Origin: Helicoverpa zea
Taxonomy: Eukaryota; Arthropoda; Insecta; Lepidoptera; Noctuidae
Direction: 5' to 3'
Assembly: GCF_022581195.2 (NCBI RefSeq)
Contig: NC_061463.1
Location: 248,001-312,000, forward strand
Length of the DNA stretch: 64,000 bases
Shown: one piece after another, positions 54,060 through 64,000 of the stretch
How positions within the stretch are numbered: position 1 is the first letter of the stretch
How the letters are laid out: the number at the start of each line of letters is the position of its first letter
Program-made: the position numbers and the translations under genes
The notes under the pieces: model-generated
Told to the model about the DNA's origin: nothing
Databases searched by the model: none
The model's input: the letters and a program-made list of their open reading frames with translations, nothing else

Positions 54060-57000
54060 GACTGTTTGTTTAGACTGCAGCGTGCGGGTCCTCTTAGACG
54101 AATATTGATGACGCAGAACGTACCTACTGTCTCGTAGGTAGTTTGGGTGTTTATAAAGTTTTATAAACATATAATGAATTGACCACAAGTCCGTTATGAT
54201 TGGAATATGTTAGAACTGCTCAGTATTTATACGTCGACCCGCTTCATAGCTTGCGGTTACTATTGTCCCAGAGAAAGTCGCATTTATTTATGAAACCACT
54301 AATCTTACTTACACGTGTCAGCTTCGAAACGGTGCTTTGGATAATTATCAGAGTGCTGATTCCGAGTTTTGTGTGCGTTCGCAACTCGATACGAAATTAT
54401 AAGTCTATTGAAATAAAGAGTCGTATGCTACGTCACATGATTTAGATATTACATGTTCATTTATTTTACCGGTTAATAATGCTTACACTCGCAAAAGTGT
54501 GCTGGAGTGTTATACGACCAAGTACCGATGACAGACTTTATTAAATAAACAATTCTATGATAAGTGCTACGTGATTCAATGGTATGATAATCTTCGCATC
54601 GAAAAAATTAACTTGCAAAACTCGCACTAGGCACTCTATTAATGAGATTAACAAGCTGGTGACTCGCGAGGAGCCTGGTCACGAAAACATTAACATACCG
54701 TTATTGAGTGTACCTTATATTATGAAATGTGATGTGAGCTCATGTAGCACTAGGATAGACTAAACGATTCATAGAGAAAATATTCATTAATGTACCTGTA
54801 CCCTCCGATAAAAAAGCATTGTAATCAAAGCATATGTCATCTAAACTAAATAGTTTAGTTGCCATGACATCGTTAGGTATAAATAAGTATACAATCAAAT
54901 AAACTTTTGAGTTTATAGTATAAATAAGGATTAAGCTAATTAGGATGCCAAATGTAAACTGACTGGCTGGTTAGAAACTGTGTTGATTAAACAGGAAAAA
55001 AATATGCAAAACCGCAAAAGAAAAATCTCAAAGGTGATTAAAAACTTCTCAGCACCAACTGACGCAAAAAATAGTGTCTCGCGGAACTCTGGCGATGTGA
55101 AGTTATTAGAGGCGATTGTTCCAGTTGACAGGCGACCTCTGCCGTCCAGGAGCCGGAGAAAGATCATGTAACAGCGATGGCGGATGAGCAGCGCGCGCGC
55201 CGGCCCGCACTGCGCATGCGTCACGGAAGCACTTTCACTGGCGGCCTCTTTCTCCGCGGCCTTGACCCGCTGTCACACATCCGCGCGGACTTGCGGACCT
55301 TGCCAGTTACTTAATGTATCAGATTATGTTCCTTATCATTCAATTTATTGGATCCACAGAGTTTGTGTTTATGGTGTGGTGTTTACTTCTGAGTGTGATG
55401 CGGTGAGAACTTTCCAGAGCGTCGTAACACTGTATTGGGTACTACTGGGTTACGACCCTCTGGAAAGTACGCCCCGCATTTGGTGCAATATTAAAATACT
55501 TGCGATGGGTCTAAATTGAAACTGAGAATAAGTAAGTGTGAATAGTAAAACATGAAATTTTCTGAGAATTTATGAAATGAAAAGGGAAAATAACTGTGCC
55601 TTCACTTCACAGCAACTTATTAAGACGAAGCGAGATGATGAAACATTCGATGAATGATCAGTAAAGTGAGTTTTTTTATAACACACTGTCATGTGACGAA
55701 ATTCTTTCATTTTTTTTTAATTGCTCTTAAATGAATGTCACCTTTTCCTCCATCCTAGTAAGACGGATCCGATTGAACCGAAAGCAATTGCAGTGTTAAG
55801 GAGTTATGAAATGCTTGGCGTCACAAGTGACCCGTGCGTGTGACGCGTGCGGGTTGCGCAAGCGCCGGTCACATCGCGCTAACGGTACTCTCCTCGTCTG
55901 TCGCTACCGGAGCTCTAAGTGCTTGCGACAAACATTACCATAAGAAATTGCTACTGAGTCCGGTTGTTTATTATCCCAACTGTAACACATATTCAGTATG
56001 GACGTAGATGAGCTAAATGATCGTGGAGCCTAAACTTGGGCGGTACTTCACCGACGCAAATCCTTATTGAAGAATACACGGTAGTGTAAGGTTCTCACAC
56101 GTTGCGGAGCCCCTCGTGTAAACTACAACATGTTGGCACGCACGTGACGCGCGACGTGCGTTTGAAGAGCCGCGCCGGCATCACGGCGGCCGCAGCGCCG
56201 GAGCCGCAGCGCCTATTGACGCAAGCGATGCTGCAGGGCGGCGCGATGAGAGCGCGCCCGCCGCCGCCTGCGTGACGCAAAGCGCGTGCGCGGTGACGTC
56301 CCGGCGACGTCACGTCGCACTGGGCCGCCTCCACATGCGCCCGCGCCGCTCTTATGTAAACATCATTATTTGGTGCAAACAAACTGTTACTGTAGCAAAT
56401 CCGCATCCTTCTCACACGTGTGATGCATTCAGTAAACTGAAAATATAAATAACCCAGTTCCCGTCGCTATTTATTGAAATCTACGTCAGCAAGCTTCACA
56501 ATATTGTTTGCATCGTCAGTAAATAAGTAAGTAGGCATTAAACAACTTTGTTCAAGTCATATCCGGTGTAATTATCCTCGAATTATATGGCTCAGCAATT
56601 TCATTAAATAATAATCCGTCAAGCGGACACAATTGATTATAATCAATGTGTTATCACAATAAAGATATTATACAAGAAATATTTACAAGTACAGTCACAC
56701 ATAAGTACCGGATAAACATAGGAAGCAGATAACCATCTGATTAGCGATCTAGGCGATGTGAGTCACTGATAGCTCCTGCTGATAAAGCGGTCCAAAGTGC
56801 ACGATAACACACGCGCTTGTCCGATACCGCACGCACACAAGCGCTCGCGGCCGCAAGTGTCCCGACGCGGTATCTCCCCACATGGCACTCATTGCAACAG
56901 AAAGCGACTTATGTTGAAAGCGTCACACCTTCATAGCTTTATCAATACAGCCTATCAATCTAATTACGTCTTGATTAAAGCTTAATCGAACTAACTCATT

Positions 57001-60000
57001 GTATTCCTTATTCACCGCCTGTGGACGCGTGTTTCGCTCGACTGAAAAGCTAGATTCCGCGACTAATCTAAGCGACGGAGTAGCGTGTGTGTGTTCAGTG
57101 CTTGCTCACGGAAATTGTATACTTCTACGTGAAAATATAGGAATAGTGCTAATAGTGAGTGAAGTTGCGGAACTTGAAGTGTGCTCAAACTGTTATGTGA
57201 TTGTGATTCTGTTTGGTCAGTTATTGGTCAAGTCGTCGTCGTAGCACGAAGAGCGTGACAGAGATACGCATGATACCGCGACACATGGTTACACGATGCG
57301 AAACTAAATATTATTAAGTTGTTAATATTGCTTTAATCACGCTGATAAATTAGTTTTTTTCGCCTTGCCGTTTATATTATAATTCGAGTTTACCTTAGAT
57401 ACGAATTTTAAAGATAATATATTATGAGTTTCAAATTGGATCTTACGCTTTAGATGAAGCTTTAAAGTTTAAAGTGTTCTTTTACTGTATTGTTTTTTTC
57501 GGAGCTAGTTAGCAGTGGCGTGCTAGTCAGACGGTGCGGTGTCGCTCGGCCGCGATAACTCCTGCGCAAACATTGGCCGGCCCCACCGGCACAAGGCGAT
57601 CTACGTAATTACCTCGTTAATTACATATCATAATGTTGTGCACATTCAGCTACTATAAATAAAGGATAGTTTCTGGCCAAACGTTTGTCAATATTGACTA
57701 TTCCACCTAACGCGCTACTACGGATCAAATAGCAACAGTAAACACACAGAATGGTACGAGAATTTTGCGTTTTTAATAATACATCGCTATTCACTAATAA
57801 TGGAATATCTTCATGGCAACTGACGTGACAAAGGACAAGTTATCTTGAAAGCGGCATTCCATTCTGTTCACACTTACACAGCCGATTGAAAAACTGACGG
57901 ACACATTAATGAAAAAGAAATAGCTGCAAAAAATCTCATTGATGAGCGGAACAAACAGACGAAGACTCCAAGGAACTATGTTAAGATATTTGTGCGGAGG
58001 TCGGTCGATTTGACGCAGACCTGCCAGTTACGGGAATCGGTGAGCGCACATCAGAAACAGTAAAAAAAGCAGAGTCGTTGTCGGCAAGCGCCGGCGCCTA
58101 GTGCGTCACACTGGTGGAGAGCCGCTGCACAGCGCTACTGAGAAGCTGCGGTAGACATCCGTCTCAACAAATAATACACTTTACGGACCAATATCCGGCA
58201 CCTCTGCAAAAAAAGTTTTCGGGAAAGGTCTCGGCTTGCTTTGTATCTCAGTGAATGAAAGGACAGATAATAAATACCGCAGTAACCGTAAAAGAACAAC
58301 CAACAAGTAGCTGCGTGTCTGGCAACATGTGAACACTGAAGCTTTGGAAATCAACATTATTTCACACAAGGTTAACAATAAAATGTTGCGTCATAGGAAG
58401 TGAAAAAAAAATGAATGTAATAAAACATTGAGACCTTATCGCATAAGCCTCGGCGGAGATAGTATCGAGTGTTATCCGATGATAAGCAATATGTTGAGGA
58501 GTCACATAATCGCAACGATTTTAGTATGTCGCAACATTTTGCAAAGTGGTTAAACAAATCCTGATAAACGATAATAAGGTATAAACAATAGATAAGGCAG
58601 TAAGTAAGGAAGCATTGTTCGCGAGCATTAGCGTTGGTGTGGGGTTTACGAGCCGGCGCGTCCTGCTGTGAATGGGCACAAACAACGAGGTGCTAAACTG
58701 CCTGACATCATAAAACCATTCAACTTTTGTTCATTCATCTCGCTTCTCGGTAGCACGTGACTCATATGAATTCATTACGGTTTGTTCGCGATAAGGTTTT
58801 AAAGGTTTTGAGGCTATTCAGTTTCTTTTGCAGCTCCTTGAGATCCTTTTTTATTAAGATGAATACCAAGTAACCGGTTGCAGCATCTGAGCGTGACAAC
58901 TGACGCAAACCTTGCCTCCTGGCGTCTAGTCAAGTCTAGTGCTCATTACCATAAGACTTACCGCATACTACAGACTAAACAGTCGACCGACAGCTGACCT
59001 GATGGTTGGTAATTTTTAAAAGAAAATCTTGATTCTAGGCAAAGTTTTCAGTCGCTATGAAATCGGCGAAATACTTGATCTTTGTAATATAAGTACCATT
59101 TATACAAACTATCGGCCGACTAAAAGTTTGTAGTGTGCGGGTGCTCTAAGAGGCTGGCGCGTGCCATGTGAATGTCATTGAAATTCTGCAAAACATCGAG
59201 TTGACTCATTGATCTGATGCCTACACATTACAATCAATTAAATGTGGTTCATGTTACTAGCTCGAGGACAGGTATCTCGCATTTATACAGGAATTAATGT
59301 ACAATCCCTATGGTCCGAGGGGGCATCGACCGGCAGCGGGCGACGTGTGCCGACCTGCGCCTGCACATTACTCACGGCTCAGGAATACTTCTGGGAAACA
59401 AAAGGTGCAACAAAAAAACAGAGCGGAGTGTGCATCGCGACTCAATGGGCGGAGAAAGCTTTGCTGCACCGCTTCATTAAGTTTTTTTGTGGAAGATTAG
59501 GGATGGAAGGGCAACATCCCGGAATGTTGTGAAATAATTCCCAAAATGGTTAATGTGTATTCAATAAGGGAAGCTATTTTTTGTGGGTTTTGGACTTGGT
59601 GAGTAATCGTCCCGTGTCACGTAGTCAGTGTGTTCTTGACTTTGAATTCGTTGCGTGAAGTGCGGGCGCAGCCTGCATGCTTGATTAATGTGCCATGAAT
59701 GCTCTGCGGTTGATAAGTGCTGATTTAAGACGAACACATATTACCAACAATAACCACAAGCGAGCACGATCACACGAGGTGCAGACATTATTTGAATGCC
59801 GAACTCGTCCTGACGACTTCGATCAAAACGATCTACCAAAATATTGACCAAACTGATTGACCAGCACTGCGTGCGCTAAACACGATAATTAACGTTTGTC
59901 TAGTTACCGAGGTGTTATAATGTAAGCTATTTGCATTGCCTTGATTAGCACTCAATGAGCTATAATAAGTAAAGTGGATATCAAAGTTTGTGTTGTTGTG

Positions 60001-63000
60001 GCATATTTTACTACCTATGTATATATCTCCGATGTGTTTCTAGAAACAGTCTCTAACCCTTTCTCTTTCTTGGTACAATGATAGCGTAAATCAATACGAC
60101 ATTTAGAGCCATAACTTAGTATGTGAATATCAATCAACTGCCTTGTATTGATAAAATATTCTCAATGGTAAACATTAAGTATCATCGTACTTGTTAATAT
60201 CTAATCACTAAGACACCTTGTACATTTTGTATCTTGCCAAGGTTAGATGTCCTGATAGGCAATTAATCCCTGTTTCGCATATCTAATGCGTGTTATTGTT
60301 GTTACTGCGAGGCATATTCATTTGACTCTGAGGAGTAACGAGTGACGTGTCGGCTGTGGGTCAAGTGCTCATCAGCGGCCGAGGCTCAAGTGAGCGTCTG
60401 TCACGTGACGGCGTGTCGCCGGACATTTGCATCAGATTAACAGGATAACAGGATTAATGTGATTGCCGAGCCTGCATACGAGATAACTATTCAATAATTT
60501 GTGGTTTGTCTAATAAGGACACGTTGTATTGACGCACGGGATGTTGTTACTTATCCAAATTCCTCAGGAGTTGCTTGACGTACATGTGGAAAGGAAAGCG
60601 TTGCCGCTGCTAGGTAGGTCGGCATGTCTAGTTAGAATGTAGGCGGGCTAGTTAGACTGGTTAGTTTACTGTTAATTGGATTTTGCAAATTACTGGATTT
60701 TGACTCATTTTTGAGTCTTGATCTAAAATTCTAATCTTAATGTCTATTAAAATATCTGAGTTATTAATGTCAATGACATTTTTAAAAACCTTCTGGGTTA
60801 GTTTTAGCAAATGTCAACTTTGTTTAACTTATTAAATTAAGCAACTGTTAAGTTTAACTGCAGTGTAATACAGTGGTTCATACTGTTCGGTTGTATTATT
60901 GTATACTATATGCATACATTCATATTGAGACGACATAAGAAACCTTGACCTTTGGGGGTTTTTCACACGTAGGACTACTGGATCGAAAAAAGTCTGCAAC
61001 ATGTTGTACAGTAACAAGTGACGTGTGAATGCTTAATTATGTTTTATTTATAGATCAGTTGATTGCAGTCAGATGCTGTGACGAGACTGTATGAATATAA
61101 TTATCGTAAGTGGTGTAAACAAGACGTAGTCAGAACTGGTATATTATTGTTGTAGGTACATGTTGTATTAATATGCAACGTGCGTTAACATAAACAGTGT
61201 TGAAGACACGCGGCGACTGTGATCTAGTTAATGTATTTCTCGTCTTCAGATAAATAAATAAGTAGTGGTGGAGTCCGTCAGCGGTGTGTTGATGACGTGT
61301 GGCGATGCTGTTTGACGTCACGGCAGCCGCGGGCTGCGTGTCGGCCGCGCCCGCGCCGGGGCTGTCCCTCAGCAATGCAGAAGGAAAATCATTGAGTCTA
61401 TTCCCACGCTCAGATTCGTCTGTAGCTTGTTAGTCTGTGTAAGTATGGGCTCAAAAAAATACATGTGATATGGTGATACGCACTCGGACCGGGGCGCATC
61501 TCATACTGCACGAAGCTTCCGAACCGCGCGCCGCCTTTCGATCAAGGAATGTCGAAACTTCAATGCGTAGTTCACAAACAAAATGGGACCGGATGGAATC
61601 ATTAACGTCACTACAAGTTGGTGATGACAATCGTCAAACATTCATGACACGCGACAATCGTGTCCCATTAATCTAAGCTGTCCCATGCGCGTGGGTTATT
61701 GCTCTGCTATGGGTAATGTCAATTTGGGCGCTGCGCCTGCGCCGGCTAGCGCACGTACGCACCGCCCACGCCGGACACCACGCAGAAGACCCATTAGGTA
61801 ATGTTACTCAGAGACACTTGTGATGAGTTGAATGGAACGGATCTCGCGTACAATGATAGTGGCCTACATTTACGCGCATCGTGGCGCATGTGTTCTTATT
61901 TCTCCGTCTGCTGGAGGTGGATATAGTCGGGTGTACGCAGAGGGCCTTTTGCGATGTATGCAGCGTGGCGTACTGACATCACGCGGTATTTCATCAGGAA
62001 GCCGAGCCTCCACGCGCGCCGCATGACAATGCCACTACGACCAATTTTTATAAAACATGACTACATTTAGTTAAGCTGCTTAGGTAATGTATTGTATGCA
62101 GAGTGACGCCTTATCTATTGCATTAGTAAACACCGAGCGATGCATCATTATATTATGTTTTACACTCGCTAACAGATGACAGAGTATTCTTACGAACTGC
62201 ATTATAGTACTACCAGGGGATTTTAATTAACAGTAAGTAAATGGCGTGAGATCATTAATAACAAGAATTTAACTAGTTACACTTAACTCAAATATCTTTG
62301 TAATCTTCATCAATTACCTACATCGTTTTACAGGAATAACCTGAGACTAGTTAAGTGTAATAGTTTCGTTCGTGTTGGCTTACATATTCAAATTATAACT
62401 GGTGGCCATGTTTTGGTCGTGTCAGTTACGGAGTGTCGGACCGTCTTCTTAGTTCACCGCGAGAAAGCTTTGAAGTCAGGTAATAGACGGCGGTGTCACG
62501 TTAAGCACTGAACGCGTCAAACACCAGCAGAAGCTCTAGCGTACACATACTACGTATATTACAAATTTCTTAAAACAAATATTTCAATGACTTTTTTACG
62601 TTCAAGTAAATTAAATAGTTGTTTTAAGAAATGTGGACGTTTATGTTGTGGTTGAACTCAGGCCTAAGCCGCTCACATAATAGGAAGGAAAAATGAAAAA
62701 GCGAGGTCATTAAACATTATTACATTATGATACTCAGAATTGATCTTAGAAAAAACTTGACTGGCAGGGTTTCTCAAACGGTCACATTAAAAAAAGACGA
62801 TGAACAGTGAAGGAAAATTTTTATGATCCAAAGATTTTTTAGTGAATCATATCGACGGTATGCTGTTACTGTTTAATATGATACATAATATAATGACTGT
62901 GACGTGGTAAACACGTAATAGGTAAAATAAAACTTAAATAATGCTACATGCCTCCTTTTTTCCTTCCTACGTTCTCATGAACGGAAATCTTGATAGAGTT

Positions 63001-63110
63001 GGCCAAAACCAACAAACTGATTGATAGGAACGTTCTCGATATTAAAAGTATAATTATTGTGTTTTTTTACTAAATTATTTAAAAAAGCTCGACCTGTCCA
63101 TTAGAATCTG
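54060..63110. other. 9-kb transposon-poor, gene-poor stretch with CpG-rich patches
   Basis: Apart from the 35-bp repeat at 59108-59142 I recognised no mobile element. GC- and CpG-rich patches lie at about 55180-55300, 55830-55910, 56140-56350, 57520-57600, 58070-58140, 59310-59380, 60345-60425, 61270-61370 and 61720-61790. Open frames here are short, lack domains and overlap on both strands. This is non-coding intergenic or intronic DNA that may hold regulatory elements. Confidence 0.45.
59108..59142. repeat. 35-bp repeat end, inverted partner of 50291-50325
   Basis: ACTATCGGCCGACTAAAAGT followed by TTGTAGTGTGCGGGT is the reverse complement of the copy at 50291 with one mismatch. The two point at each other across 8.8 kb. 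Confidence 0.7.
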
Positions 63111-63115
63111 ATTAG

Positions 63116-63310
63116 TTCGGACGGCTTCCAGTCTAACCGGATGCAGTGGAGTACTAGTTTTACAAGGAGCGACTGCCTATCTGACCTCCTCTACCCATAG
63201 AAGTTACCTTGGTAACTTTGGTACCCTTCTTTTGGCGGACTTTCTGACTTTTGACTACCCGTAACTACTTCCAGAGATGTTCAAAAGAAGCCTGGACCAC
63301 CAATTTAACG
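63116..63310 (-). mobile_element. tRNA-derived SINE fragment
   Basis: It shares CGGCTTCCAGTCTAACCGGA, AAGGAGCGACTGCCTATCTG and TGACTACCCGTAAC with 44239-44605 in the same order. The head and extreme tail are missing. Minus orientation like the other three. Confidence 0.75.
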
Positions 63311-63425
63311 TGTTTTCGAAATACGGAGGACTCTTGGAACGTGGTTGCACCGAAAACCTACGGAACTACTTTTGGATACGATGGTTTTTTTATAAACATT
63401 TTTGCAGTCACTTATTTTTTTGGTT

Positions 63426-63524
63426 CATCATCATCATCATCTCAGCCATAGGATGTCCACTGCTGAACATAGGCCTTTGATCTCCACAGATACCTGTTGG
63501 AAGTGACCTGCATCCAGCGTCTTC
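63426..63524 (-). mobile_element. 99-bp 5'-truncated RTE insertion with 11-bp target duplication
   Basis: It matches the 3' end of the RTE at 2041-2145 (TCAGCCATAGG, CCACTGCTGAACATAGGCCT, CTGCATCCAGCGTCTTC), with a CATCATCATCATC tail. TTTTTTTGGTT flanks it at 63415-63425 and 63525-63535. It carries only the last ~25 codons of the LINE protein. Confidence 0.9.
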
Positions 63525-64000
63525 TTTTTTTGGTTATTATATATAGTATGAGTAACAGCAAAAACCTATGACTATGAACCTAAGTACAACGAGGGTGGTC
63601 TCACTTTATTTGCATAACAGCTAACGGTTTAAACAGATGACTACAGTTTTGAGTCAACGCTGCGTCGTCTGCTTTTCCCAATTTAAAGATCACCGCGACC
63701 TTAAACATATCAAACAATTCCGAGAAACTTATTTGCTTTGTTCACCTGCTCACACAATATCTATCACGTTCGCCATAGGATAATTTCATAAATAATCGTC
63801 TTATTAGCATAACTGGATATCGAGTTACGCTTATGAATGAATCGAAATGTGGGAATCGAATCGCAACAATCGGTTAGAGGTCAATGTTCGATACACTTGA
63901 GAATTGAAGTAGAGCTCGTCGCAACTATACACGCTGCCCGATGCTACTTGGTAAATCAGCTGATGTTGTTCAAACACAAAAATATCAAAAACTGGCGAAA

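Noticed and set aside
55184..56415. 111- and 106-codon frames in CpG-rich patches
   Set aside because: GC-rich DNA lacks stop codons by chance; the translations are Ala/Arg-rich with no domain.

Overview
This is a eukaryotic nuclear window, almost certainly from a lepidopteran (moth). Genes are spliced with GT-AG introns and AATAAA-type signals. Most of the DNA is a dense, nested layer of transposons typical of moths: RTE LINEs with (GAT)n tails, a tRNA-derived SINE that shares their tail, Helitron-like fragments with CTAG ends, hAT and piggyBac relics, and fold-back MITEs. No bacterial-type operon, CRISPR array or rRNA gene is visible.

Layout. (1) 1-17804, plus strand: six 3' exons of a cohesin subunit SA/STAG (stromalin) gene. 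They chain in frame across five introns to a stop at 17802-17804. The second exon runs into a 153-bp tandem array of seven copies that duplicates the exon end together with its splice donor. The introns hold an RTE LINE (2.0-4.4 kb), a 4.2-kb pogo-like element with 28-bp terminal repeats (5693-9909), a short LINE insertion with a 15-bp target duplication, SINEs, MITEs and a 1.45-kb fold-back element.
(2) 20.3-20.8 kb and 33.0-33.5 kb, minus strand: two paralogous, apparently intronless genes for small secreted eight-cysteine cystine-knot proteins (Spaetzle-like or IL-17-like), each with its own TATA box. Between them lie a ~4-kb inverted-repeat element carrying an internally deleted piggyBac, a nested cluster of LINE and retroposon copies, and a perfect 25-bp minisatellite.
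(3) 34-45 kb: mostly intergenic, with a candidate first exon, a two-exon ZAD-like zinc-finger gene on the minus strand (37.2-37.9 kb), a 13-copy 24-bp array that repeats the E-box CACGTG eleven times, a fold-back MITE and a complete SINE with a 17-bp target duplication.
(4) 46-54 kb: a 2.13-kb hAT element with an 8-bp target duplication, a possible two-exon small gene, and a second hAT-type element that has received a LINE carrying a reverse transcriptase plus a restriction-like endonuclease domain. These may all sit inside a larger inverted repeat.
(5) 54-63 kb: unusually poor in recognisable transposons, with several CpG-rich patches and no convincing ORF. It is possibly an intron or regulatory domain of a gene outside the window. 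The window ends with another SINE fragment and a 99-bp RTE insertion.

All protein calls come from reading the translations and motif memory; no database search was possible.
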